Part shown: positions 1-7,887 of the stretch, piece by piece
Position numbering within the stretch: the first letter of the stretch is position 1
Layout: each line of letters opens with the position of its first letter
The notes under the pieces: generated by a model
What the model was told of the DNA's origin: nothing
Databases searched by the model: none
What the model saw: only the letters and a program-made list of their open reading frames with translations
DNA from: Ignavibacteria bacterium
GTDB taxonomy: Bacteria > Bacteroidota > Ignavibacteria > Tepidaquicellales > OLB5
Assembly: GCA_030835025.1 (NCBI GenBank)
Contig: JAUQWS010000049.1
Location: 1-57,757 of the forward strand
Direction: 5' to 3'
Length of the DNA stretch: 57,757 bases
Translations under genes and position numbers: made by a program

Positions 1-1410
1 CAATTTGGTGATTTTGTGAGATCACCCTTTTTCAATAAAAACGAGAATCTTATCAGGCTTTATGAAATACTCAAAAAAGAATACCCGGATTATAAATCGG
101 AAAGCTTTACAAAAGAAAGTGTATTTAAGCAGTTATATCCCGGTAAAAAATATAAGGATAATGAGATAAGAAGAAATTTTTCGGGCTTAATGGAGCTATG
201 CGAAAAATTTCTTGTTCAGCTGAATATTTCCGATCCTTTTTTATTTGAAACTACAAAGACTGTTTTGCATGAATTGGGTTCAAGAAACATTAATAAACTC
301 TTCAGAATTAAGTTGAAAAAAGCCGATGAACAATTTAAAAATTATGCTGATATCGATGAGGGTTACTTCAAGCAAAAATATGAAATTGAAAGCATTAAAA
401 GTAATTTAAGCGAAGAAAATTTACTGGATAATCGATTGCTTCTTTTTAAAAACCAGATGGCGCATTATCTTATCTCTATTTTAAAATTACACCAGGATTT
501 GAAAATTATACGGGTAATGGAAAACTATGATTATGAAAAAACCTTGTTTAATAAGTTTTTTGAAAGATTTGACCTTGCCGGTTTTCTTGCAGATATTAAG
601 CTGGAAGATGAAACATTATATAAAATTCTCAGTATCTATTATTTTAGATTTGTAATAAGTTTGGGAGAAGACAAATTTGACTCATATTACCATGAGCTAA
701 AAAAATTGATTTATGATAATCTCGATAAATTTTCCCGAAGAGAAAAATATAATGTCATGCTTTTTCTAAGCAATAGCGCATCAGAAAAACTTTCCTCTGG
801 CAAGGATTTTATTCTGGAAGTCCATGATATTAACACGAAAATAATTAAGGAAGGGCTTCTGAAGTTTGATGATGAGTTGTACATAGATCTGAATAAATAC
901 CGGGGAATCCTTGAAATTGCTTTAAAGCTGAAAAAAACTGACTGGGCGTTGAATTTTATAGAAGAGCATTTAACGAAGCTGTCTCCTGAGAAAATAGATA
1001 ATATAAAAAACTATTCGTATTCTATTCTTAGTTTTACAAAAGGCGATTTTCGCCATTCTCTTGAATTGATTTCAAAAATAAATAAGTATTACAATTTTCA
1101 TTTTGAATTTATTACAAAATCGGTAAAACTTAAATGCCTTTACGAATTGCGGTACATTGAAGACATATTTTATTCGCTGGATTCCTACAGGCATTTGCTA
1201 AAAAATAACGTTACGCTTCCTGAACCTTTAAAGATCCAGTTCAGGAATTTTATGATCTATTTTGAAAGATGCACTAAATTAAGACTGCAGGATAGAGTTT
1301 CTGAAGTTGAAGTTGAAATGCTTAAGGATGAAATTCTGAAAGTTGAGAGAATTCTGGAAAAAGACTGGCTGCTCCAAAAGGCAGATGAGCTTAAAAACGT
1401 TACAAATTAA
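1..1410 (+). CDS. Helical protein of unknown function, 5' end outside window
   Basis: Reading frame is open from base 1, so the gene is cut by the window edge. The GTG at 16 is not the start: residues encoded by bases 1-36 (QFGDFVRSPFFN) align with internal segments FGKFVASPYHN and FEKFIASPYFN of the two related genes at 15,018 and 20,596. About 18-20 N-terminal residues are therefore missing. Like its relatives it has a conserved N-terminal third with a LYPGKK motif, followed by an all-helical, TPR-like remainder and a charged C-terminal helix with the DWLL motif. No enzyme motif or signal peptide is visible, so it is probably cytoplasmic. Function unknown. The divergent operon that accompanies its two relatives, if present, would lie left of the window. 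Confidence 0.85.
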   Translation, partial: QFGDFVRSPFFNKNENLIRLYEILKKEYPDYKSESFTKESVFKQLYPGKKYKDNEIRRNFSGLMELCEKFLVQLNISDPFLFETTKTVLHELGSRNINKLFRIKLKKADEQFKNYADIDEGYFKQKYEIESIKSNLSEENLLDNRLLLFKNQMAHYLISILKLHQDLKIIRVMENYDYEKTLFNKFFERFDLAGFLADIKLEDETLYKILSIYYFRFVISLGEDKFDSYYHELKKLIYDNLDKFSRREKYNVMLFLSNSASEKLSSGKDFILEVHDINTKIIKEGLLKFDDELYIDLNKYRGILEIALKLKKTDWALNFIEEHLTKLSPEKIDNIKNYSYSILSFTKGDFRHSLELISKINKYYNFHFEFITKSVKLKCLYELRYIEDIFYSLDSYRHLLKNNVTLPEPLKIQFRNFMIYFERCTKLRLQDRVSEVEVEMLKDEILKVERILEKDWLLQKADELKNVTN

Positions 1411-1466
1411 ACCCGCAATTCCGTAACTGCCTATGGGGGCAGACAAAAAGTCATCAGATTACTATA

Positions 1467-1967
1467 TTATATCTTCCCCTGTTTGCGTAAAATAAGATCT
1501 ATCACTTCCCTCACACAGCCTCTGCCGGCTGATACTTTGCTGATGTAATGAACAACTTTTCTCACTTCTTTCACGGCTTCGGGCGGGCATGCAGATAGTC
1601 CGACCTGCTCCAAGAGCGGAATATCAAATGTATCATCACCCATAAAACAAAGGTTTTCATCTCTTAGGTTATACTTCAGTTTGATCTCTTTTGCAGCTTC
1701 GGTTTTATCGGCGCAATTCTGAAAAAGCTCCTCTATCTTAAGCCTTTCGGCGCGTATTTCGTTAGCTTTTGCGCTCATTCCTGAGATTATTGCAAATTTA
1801 AGCCCAAACTGCCTGCCTCGGTTAATGCCGAACCCGTCATGAGCGTTGAAGGCTTTAAGCATCTCTCCCGTTGAAGAATAGATTATTGAACCATCTGTCA
1901 AAACGCCGTCCAAATCCATCATGACAAATTGAATTTTGTGAAAATCTATCTTATCTGTTTTTTTCAT
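1467..1967 (-). CDS. kdsC: 3-deoxy-D-manno-octulosonate 8-phosphate phosphatase (KdsC)
   Basis: HAD-superfamily phosphatase that hydrolyses KDO 8-phosphate to KDO in lipopolysaccharide core synthesis, in the cytoplasm. The 166-residue protein shows motif I DLDGVLTD (residues 18-25; D18 nucleophile, D20 acid/base), a Thr/Ser-type motif II in the ISGMSA segment, the conserved lysine region around 90, and motif III MGDD (109-112) followed by DIPLL. The PPEAVKEVRKVV and GRGCVREVID segments are typical of KdsC. It has no cap domain, as in C0-type HAD enzymes that work as tetramers. ATG start. It is convergent with the truncated gene on its left and stands alone, away from other KDO genes. Its presence supports a Gram-negative LPS envelope. 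Confidence 0.93.
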   Translation of the reverse strand: MKKTDKIDFHKIQFVMMDLDGVLTDGSIIYSSTGEMLKAFNAHDGFGINRGRQFGLKFAIISGMSAKANEIRAERLKIEELFQNCADKTEAAKEIKLKYNLRDENLCFMGDDTFDIPLLEQVGLSACPPEAVKEVRKVVHYISKVSAGRGCVREVIDLILRKQGKI

Positions 1968-2147
1968 TTTTTACTGCCTTCCGGTTATAAATTGCTGATA
2001 TTTAGCCAGAACATAAATGCAAAAACATTATGCTTTCTTTGCAGCCAAGGGCTTCTATACACTTTCGAATCGTTATTTTGAAAAATAGGAATTATATTGT
2101 TAATATTAATTTGAATCAGACATTAGAATCCAAAATAGAGGCTGACA

Positions 2148-2591
2148 ATGAAAAAGATAATTCTCCTCATCTGCCTGACGGCAACAGTTTATTCACAAAA
2201 CATCGACGAATCACAAGTACCCGCAGCCGTAAAGACAAATTTCGCTGCAATGTATTCCGGTAAATCGGATGTAAAGTGGGAAATGGAAAACGGCAAATAC
2301 GAAGCCGAATTCACAGAGAATAAAGTTGAAACATCGGTTATGTTTGAATCAACCGGTGATTACGTTCAAACAGAGGTTGAAATTCCGGTTTCTTCCCTGC
2401 CGGAGGCTATCAGTAAATATGTTAGTTCAAATCTCGGGGGAAAGAAGATAAATGAAGCGACAAAGATCACAACTAATAACAGCGTGATAAAATATGAAAT
2501 AGGAATTAAGAATACTGACTATCTTTTTGATGAGAACGGCGGTCTTTTAGGCAGCGAGACCGAGAAAAATGATACTGACGATCTAAAGTAA
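2148..2591 (+). CDS. Secreted PepSY-like protein
   Basis: 147 residues with an N-terminal signal peptide (about residues 1-16, cleavage after the VYS segment). Two repeats of the pattern VPAAVKTNFAAMYSG...VKWEMENGKYEAEF and LPEAISKYVSSNLGG...IKYEIGIKNTDYLFDENGGLL match the putative beta-lactamase-inhibitor-like PepSY-like family common in Bacteroidota. In that family such periplasmic or surface proteins bind unknown ligands; no enzymatic role is implied. ATG start at 2148 preceded by a GAGG-like purine stretch. A longer overlapping frame beginning at 2030 is a shadow without family features. The gene stands alone between kdsC (opposite strand) and the next secreted protein. Confidence 0.85.
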   Translation: MKKIILLICLTATVYSQNIDESQVPAAVKTNFAAMYSGKSDVKWEMENGKYEAEFTENKVETSVMFESTGDYVQTEVEIPVSSLPEAISKYVSSNLGGKKINEATKITTNNSVIKYEIGIKNTDYLFDENGGLLGSETEKNDTDDLK

Positions 2592-2755
2592 TTTTCATTC
2601 CGCGGTATCGGGATAAATCCAGCTACAGATTTCACCGGTCCTGGGAACAGCGCTTTAGGCAAGAAGCCCAATATCACGAAATACGCTAATTGACAGCATT
2701 ATTGTAATCAGCTATATTTACATTAATCAATTCGGCTGTGTCATTAGGAGGAATT

Positions 2756-3379
2756 ATGGGTCTTAACCGGAATTTCTGTTTTTCAATTATATTATTTTCG
2801 ATATTTGCCCTCATTTCGATCATTTCGGCTTATTCGTTTTCGGGGGATTTCAGGAGTAATGAAACATATTTAACAACTCCCGAAATGAAAAAGATTGTCT
2901 GGCGGGAAGACGTATATGACGGGTCTCTGAAGGCATCTGTGAGTGTTATAAAAATAGATGAATCGTATTTTTCAACAGTAACGGACCCGGAAAAAGCGGT
3001 ATTGGGGTATCTTGCATCAACAATAGGCAATGAATGTTTTGCAGAAACCGGTAAGGAGAACGTGAAGTGCAAGCTCTTAACTGCACTCAACATGGATTAC
3101 CAGTGCTCAGATGCGAATAAGGCATTTTTGAAGAACTGGTTCCGTGATGATGCTGCAATTTTGAAGCAGATAGAGAACTGCAAACCCCTGATAGCAAAGA
3201 CAATTGAAAAAACTTTTGATGAAGTGAAAATTTCATCAGCGGATAATGTTATTAAAGTGAGTCTTAAAGGATTGAAGCTGAATATTAAAGAAAACTCTGC
3301 CAGCAAATGGAGCGAAAACTTAACTTTTAAGCTTGATGGCGATAAGCTTGCACTTACAGAAAGAAAAAAGAGCGAATAA
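2756..3379 (+). CDS. Hypothetical exported or membrane-anchored protein
   Basis: Not recognised. I chose the ATG at 2756 because a strong Shine-Dalgarno AGGAGG (2746-2751) lies just upstream. An in-frame GTG at 2738 would read through that ribosome-binding site. The 207-residue product begins with a hydrophobic helix (about residues 9-26) that is either a signal peptide or a membrane anchor. The rest is hydrophilic, with four cysteines in the middle (ECFAE, VKCKLL, YQCSD, ENCKPL) that could form disulfides after export. The second half has alternating beta-like stretches ending in ALTERKKSE. A TATATTTA-like -7 element lies upstream near 2713. Function unknown. Confidence 0.75.
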   Translation: MGLNRNFCFSIILFSIFALISIISAYSFSGDFRSNETYLTTPEMKKIVWREDVYDGSLKASVSVIKIDESYFSTVTDPEKAVLGYLASTIGNECFAETGKENVKCKLLTALNMDYQCSDANKAFLKNWFRDDAAILKQIENCKPLIAKTIEKTFDEVKISSADNVIKVSLKGLKLNIKENSASKWSENLTFKLDGDKLALTERKKSE

Positions 3380-3422
3380 TACCGGGTTAACGGTTAAGCA
3401 GCACAAGGGTAAAAAATTAAAA

Positions 3423-3439
3423 AGGGGGCAAAGCCCCCT
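3423..3439 (-). terminator. Rho-independent terminator of the TPR gene
   Basis: Perfect 7-bp stem AGGGGGC / GCCCCCT with an AAA loop. Read on the minus strand it is followed by a T-rich run (complement of the A-rich stretch 3410-3422), as expected for the end of the leftward gene at 3463-5466. The plus side has no good T run, so termination of the rightward gene here is less likely. Confidence 0.8.
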
Positions 3440-3462
3440 GATTATTAGTTAATGCGTGCCTG

Positions 3463-5466
3463 CTATTTATTGAAAATGTGTATTTCGGGGTTGACCTGCT
3501 TTTCAACGGGATCCGATTCATAAATAGTTTTTTCTTCTCCCATTATGGTACCCGTAAGTTTGGCTCCGCTTTCCAATCCCAGAATTCCTGTTAGTTTTCC
3601 TTCTGTCATAAAAGGACCTATTCCGGCATCTATTCCGATTTCGCCTTTGTTGCCCGAATCAATAATGGTACCGTCTTTGGCAACCTTAACAAATGCGCCA
3701 ATTTTCCCGCCTCCTTCGAAGCCGCCAATAAATGTTCCTTTTGCGAATATTCCGGCCCCAAATCCGAGAAAAAGGGTCACCTCTCCTGTTCTAAAATCTT
3801 TTTCATATCCGCCCACAATCAATTCACCGCCTTCAACCTCAAAAGTTTTGCAGTCCCATTTTACTTTAGCTCCTCCCAGTGGAATTTCGACCTTGAAAGG
3901 GCACACCGGTTCCGGAATAGAATCTAATTTTACCGGCTTAACTTTTTCGGGTTCCTTTTCTTTACAGTGAAAAGCGATGTATTCCGGCTGAGGGTAAAGA
4001 GACTGCAGCTTGCCCAAACCATTAAGCGCATCAAAAAATCCCGCAACCTGATTCACAAAGTACATTTTGTATTGTTCTTCATTATAAACAAAATGGTTCC
4101 AGTAAAGTGACTGGTTAGTCCATTCATACAGCTTGGGAAGCATCTGTCGCTGATAAGCGTCATGGTTTTTTGCTGATTTTTCCAGGTAGCTGGCAAGAAA
4201 ACCTCTTTGTTTCTCACATCCTTCATCACTGTAACCTACCAAATGAGATTGTTTTTCCAGCTCCGCATAATATTCGGTCTGGTTAGCAGCATATTCGTAC
4301 GAAAGAGCATTGATAGTATGTTCATAAAATTCATTATTGACGAGGTTCAGCATTAACAGCGCTTTTTTTGAAAACGGCGAATTGAAAAGATTCCCCCTTA
4401 TCCTGTCCGCTATCTGCGATAAGCTTTCATTTTCCACTTTATTGTTCTGTTCTGTGTTAACTTTTTCTTTTTTTTGCATCCATTCCCGGGTCATATTATC
4501 AAATTCCTCCCGGAGTTCCGAGGTCGGCAGTACCTTATCCATAGTATATGCGGGAGGCAGGGGTTTATATTTCTGCGGGTTAAAATACTCCGGCACATAT
4601 GGTTTGATATCACTGAACTTGATATCCATTTTATGTTTCTGCATAAGTCCGTCTGCAGTTTCTGAATAGCCGTTCTTTAATGATTTCTTGATATACGGTG
4701 TTGCTTCGGTGATCTTGCCTTCTTCTGTTAACAACAGTCCCACACCGCAGTTTGATTCTGAGTGGTCAGGGTCCATTTGCAGGCAAGCCCTGAAATACAT
4801 ACCGGCGTTTCCGGTATCGCCAAGTGAAAGGTATGATTGAGCAAGGTTATTCAAAATGAGTGTGTTATTATTCTGAATGAGAAGATACTGAAGAATGGGT
4901 ACGGATATCTGGGGATTTCCGGTTTGATGCAGGATAACGGCCATGTTATTCTGCAGCAGGATAAGTTCGGGTTTTGCTACAGCGGTTTTGATGGCAGCAT
5001 AAATTGCGGCTACCGGTTTTTTTTGCATCAGCAGGATCGAACCCAAATTAACATATGTTTCGGTGTTGCCGCTGTTTTTTGAGAGCAGTTCATCAACTTC
5101 CGAAATGATTTTAGGATCTATATTAGCTTTACATTTGGCAATAAGACCCGCGAGGTAACTGTTATATTGCTCTCCGGAAGACAGGGTTGGGATCTCGCTT
5201 AATATTTTTTCTTTTCTTTGTGGTATTTTCAGGTCATCCTCTGTTGAGCTGTTCAGGGTAACGCCTTTCTCATGCATTTCCTTTCCCATTTGCAGAGCCT
5301 CTTCGACCTGTTTTCGTTCCTCGGGGGTCATATCTTTCATCATTTCTTCGATCATTTTCTGCTGGTCGAAGTCCATGCTATCCTGCATTTGCCTGGCCAT
5401 AAGCCCGTTAGAATTACCTGCTGCAAAAAGCAGTAGTGTGATAGTAATAAAAATAGATTGTTTCAT
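3463..5466 (-). CDS. Secreted TPR-repeat protein of unknown function
   Basis: 667 residues with a signal peptide (about 1-24). A short Met/Glu/Gln-rich helical segment follows, with a MTPEERKQVEEALQMG stretch at about 50-65. TPR-like helical pairs lie at about residues 115-260 (for example NTETYVNLGSILL and TLILNNLAQSYLSLGD), then a long mixed region with several tyrosines. The C-terminal 150 residues are glycine-rich and beta-like (FLGFGAGIFAKGTF, GIDAGIGPFMTEG). There is no T9SS tail or lipobox. It probably acts in the periplasm as a protein-interaction scaffold; that is inference from the TPR repeats only. It follows the surface-protein operon in the same direction after a 94-bp gap holding a hairpin, so it may be a separate unit. 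ATG start. Confidence 0.85.
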   Translation of the reverse strand: MKQSIFITITLLLFAAGNSNGLMARQMQDSMDFDQQKMIEEMMKDMTPEERKQVEEALQMGKEMHEKGVTLNSSTEDDLKIPQRKEKILSEIPTLSSGEQYNSYLAGLIAKCKANIDPKIISEVDELLSKNSGNTETYVNLGSILLMQKKPVAAIYAAIKTAVAKPELILLQNNMAVILHQTGNPQISVPILQYLLIQNNNTLILNNLAQSYLSLGDTGNAGMYFRACLQMDPDHSESNCGVGLLLTEEGKITEATPYIKKSLKNGYSETADGLMQKHKMDIKFSDIKPYVPEYFNPQKYKPLPPAYTMDKVLPTSELREEFDNMTREWMQKKEKVNTEQNNKVENESLSQIADRIRGNLFNSPFSKKALLMLNLVNNEFYEHTINALSYEYAANQTEYYAELEKQSHLVGYSDEGCEKQRGFLASYLEKSAKNHDAYQRQMLPKLYEWTNQSLYWNHFVYNEEQYKMYFVNQVAGFFDALNGLGKLQSLYPQPEYIAFHCKEKEPEKVKPVKLDSIPEPVCPFKVEIPLGGAKVKWDCKTFEVEGGELIVGGYEKDFRTGEVTLFLGFGAGIFAKGTFIGGFEGGGKIGAFVKVAKDGTIIDSGNKGEIGIDAGIGPFMTEGKLTGILGLESGAKLTGTIMGEEKTIYESDPVEKQVNPEIHIFNK

Positions 5467-5527
5467 GTTTAGCTTGTTTTAAAATTGACCCTACTCTTTT
5501 GGCTTTTCGGTTCTGCCCCGTATTTTA

Positions 5528-5550
5528 AAGCGGTTTTACGGATTCCGCTT
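5528..5550 (-). terminator. Possible terminator at the end of surface-protein operon A
   Basis: Six-bp stem AAGCGG / CCGCTT with an 11-nt loop lies just past the stop codon of the leftward T9SS protein (5561). On the minus strand it is followed by TTTAAAATA, a weak T-rich tail. It would separate operon A from the TPR gene downstream. Confidence 0.45.
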
Positions 5551-5560
5551 ATTACACTTT

Positions 5561-6334
5561 CTATTTTACAAGTATCATTTTCAGTGTTTTGGTAAAATGC
5601 TGATTGCTTCCGCCAATTGATATACGGTAAAAATACGCACCGCTTGCAAGATTGGTCCCGTCAAACTCTGCGGAATAATAACCGGCAGTCTTATTTTCAT
5701 TCACGATCATAAGTACTTCTTTTCCGACGATATCATACAGCCTTATTGTGGTCATGCCATCAATGGGCAGCTGGTAATCTATTTTGCTCTTTGGATTGGA
5801 CGGGTTTGGATAGTTCTGGCTCATGGAAAACACAATCGGCGGAGCGATCACTACATCGCTATTGAGCGCGAAATATTCATAATTTCCGTTCAGATCTATC
5901 TGTTTTAGGCGATATTTATACCCGGCTGTCTGAAGCTTCTTATCCTGAAATGTGTAGGACTTGGGCTCCAAAGTGGTTCCGCTTCCCGGTACGAAGGATA
6001 TCTTCTTCCAATTGTCACCATCTTTAGATAATCTGCGCTCAACATCAAATCCGGAATTATTCAGTTCCGTTGCGGTAGTCCATTCCAGCTTCACGTCGTT
6101 CTTGGTAACTGAAGCCGTAAATGAAAGCATTGTAACGGGCAGCGGACCCTGGCATATGGTACCGCCTCCGGAGTAAGTCCCGTTAATTATTATGGCGTCA
6201 GCGCAAACATCTGCCCCTGTGCCGATATCTACCAATGCACCCGGCTCATAAGTGAGGTTGCTGAGCGTTTGGCTTTCAAGCAGTGTTGTTAACAGTGCAA
6301 CAAGTATCAGCAGAAGTATAATTATTACTCTCAT
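5561..6334 (-). CDS. Short T9SS-tail surface protein, partner of fibre gene (module A)
   Basis: 257 residues from the ATG at 6334. A longer frame starting at 6406 would overlap the upstream gene by 68 bases and put 24 odd residues before the signal peptide; the relative at 17,214 starts at the equivalent Met. Order: signal peptide (1-22); a segment with GTGADVCADAI and GGGTICQGPLPVT carrying two conserved cysteines; a FSA-type beta domain with LEWTTATELNNSGFDVER; a linker; and a C-terminal sorting domain from about 175 containing SQNYPNPSNPKSKI and ending FTKTLKMILVK. T9SS tails direct export across the outer membrane and surface attachment. It begins 4 nt after the stop of the fibre gene at 6339, so the two are translationally linked. 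Confidence 0.88.
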   Translation of the reverse strand: MRVIIILLLILVALLTTLLESQTLSNLTYEPGALVDIGTGADVCADAIIINGTYSGGGTICQGPLPVTMLSFTASVTKNDVKLEWTTATELNNSGFDVERRLSKDGDNWKKISFVPGSGTTLEPKSYTFQDKKLQTAGYKYRLKQIDLNGNYEYFALNSDVVIAPPIVFSMSQNYPNPSNPKSKIDYQLPIDGMTTIRLYDIVGKEVLMIVNENKTAGYYSAEFDGTNLASGAYFYRISIGGSNQHFTKTLKMILVK

Positions 6335-6338
6335 AGCC

Positions 6339-7886
6339 TTACTCCGTGGATAATTTGATTTCTTTAATGTTATTTTGCTGAATTTGGATAAGCTCCAGCT
6401 TAGCAAGACGCTCTTCGATGGTCTTCATGTTTTCGATCTCTGCCTTTAGCTTATCATTTTCAGCTTTCAGGTCCTGTATAGCCTTGACAACTACGGGCAA
6501 TAGATTTCCGTAGGTAGCTTCCCATTTCTCGGGGTTGTCCTTTAATACAAGGTTAAGCCAATCAGCGCCTTCTGAAGTTTGAACATCGTCAAGCTCCTGA
6601 GCTATGAATCCTGCTGTTGGAACTTCTTTCATTTTGCTTCCATCGGAAACATTGCCGTCGTACCATTCGCGTTTATCCCAGTTGAACTGGCGCGGTTTGA
6701 GTTTTGTGATGAAATCGAGACCAAGTGAAAGCTCGGTAATATTTTTCTTATCGCGCGCATCTGAAAGTGCTGTGATGGTTTGCACATTGCAGCGCAGAGA
6801 AGTAACAAAATTATCTCCAAGTGTAATTTGATTAGCAGCTGAAGTAGATGTTGGCGCTGCATTATAGCCGATTAACGTAAGGTTATGTCCGCCTAAAACA
6901 TCCTGCCCCGTTCTGTTTCCTATAGCAGTATTATTATATCCGGTTATATTAGAGTAAAGAGAATTGTATCCTATTGCAATATTGCTATATCCTTCAGTGT
7001 TAAAAGTTAAACTACCGATTCCTAATGCTGTATTTAGATAACCAATTGTGTTATTAGTTAAAGAGCTTCTTCCAATGGCGGTGTTGCCGCTACCGCTGGT
7101 GTTGGAGAGTAATGAATTTTGTCCCACGGCAGTATTATTATTTCCGGAAGTATTCCAACCCATAGAACCGTTTCCAACCGCTGTATTATTACCGCCAATG
7201 GTGTTTGAGTATAACGATTGATACCCTACTGCGGTATTGTAATGACTAACGGAATTGGAAAATAAAGACATATATCCCACAGCCGTGTTCTGGCTCCCGG
7301 TAGAGTTTGAAAACATAGAAGCATTTCCCAGAGCCGTGTTGTTACTTCCTGATGTGCCGGAGACCATGGATTGACTTCCAACAGCCGTGTTGCCATTACC
7401 TGTGGAGTTGGAATATAAAGAGAACCAACCCAATGCGGTGTTTTCGCCACCGGTGGTATTGGTACTCAAAGTATATGATCCCACTGATGTGTTGCTGTAC
7501 CCGGTCGTATTTAACAACAGGGCTTCTACACCAAAAGCTGTGTTGTTGGTTCCCGTCATATTAAAGTTACCGGAATTAATACCAAGAAATGTATTATTTA
7601 CCCCGTAATTATGCAGGAATCTATCTGTTCCTTTAAATAATACACCAACTGTTGAGCTGGTTGCTGAAGGCAATACCAGGCTGCGGTTCAATGATAAATT
7701 ACCTGTTGACTGGCTAAGGCTTAAGTAAGTTGTAGCATTGTCTTTCAGCGTAAACACGCCGCTTGAGCCAAGTGTGTTGGTAATATTTTGTGAGATTAAC
7801 AAATTACAGATTATCAAATTACAGATTACGAAGAAGATCAACATTGTTTTTCCCGATCGGACAGGGAATTTCACTGTGTTCAACAT
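6339..7886 (-). CDS. Tail-fibre-like surface protein with S74 chaperone domain (A3)
   Basis: 515 residues. A hydrophobic signal-like segment ends near residue 33 (NLLISQ). A conserved head follows, with NTLGSSGVFTLKD. About 13 tandem 17-residue repeats of the type TGxxNTAxGxxSLxSNT (about 105-340) come next, then a Peptidase_S74 domain beginning SDARDKKN. The Ser375/Lys380 spacing matches the Ser-Lys dyad (S-x4-K) of endosialidase-type intramolecular chaperones, which trimerise and then self-cleave just before the Ser. A leucine-zipper-like coiled coil ends the protein. Such proteins form trimeric fibres; the repeats probably make a beta-roll stalk (inference). Start is uncertain: ATG 7886 is 1 nt past the upstream stop, but Met15 (7844) would give a signal peptide like its relatives. 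Confidence 0.88.
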   Translation of the reverse strand: MLNTVKFPVRSGKTMLIFFVICNLIICNLLISQNITNTLGSSGVFTLKDNATTYLSLSQSTGNLSLNRSLVLPSATSSTVGVLFKGTDRFLHNYGVNNTFLGINSGNFNMTGTNNTAFGVEALLLNTTGYSNTSVGSYTLSTNTTGGENTALGWFSLYSNSTGNGNTAVGSQSMVSGTSGSNNTALGNASMFSNSTGSQNTAVGYMSLFSNSVSHYNTAVGYQSLYSNTIGGNNTAVGNGSMGWNTSGNNNTAVGQNSLLSNTSGSGNTAIGRSSLTNNTIGYLNTALGIGSLTFNTEGYSNIAIGYNSLYSNITGYNNTAIGNRTGQDVLGGHNLTLIGYNAAPTSTSAANQITLGDNFVTSLRCNVQTITALSDARDKKNITELSLGLDFITKLKPRQFNWDKREWYDGNVSDGSKMKEVPTAGFIAQELDDVQTSEGADWLNLVLKDNPEKWEATYGNLLPVVVKAIQDLKAENDKLKAEIENMKTIEERLAKLELIQIQQNNIKEIKLSTE

Positions 7887-7887
7887 A

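Noticed and set aside
1427-1442. CTGCC/GGCAG hairpin between the truncated gene and kdsC
   Set aside because: Five-bp stem and no T run; too weak to call a terminator.
2030-2263. 77-residue frame before and across the PepSY-like gene
   Set aside because: Overlaps the real gene in another frame, no family features, poor start.
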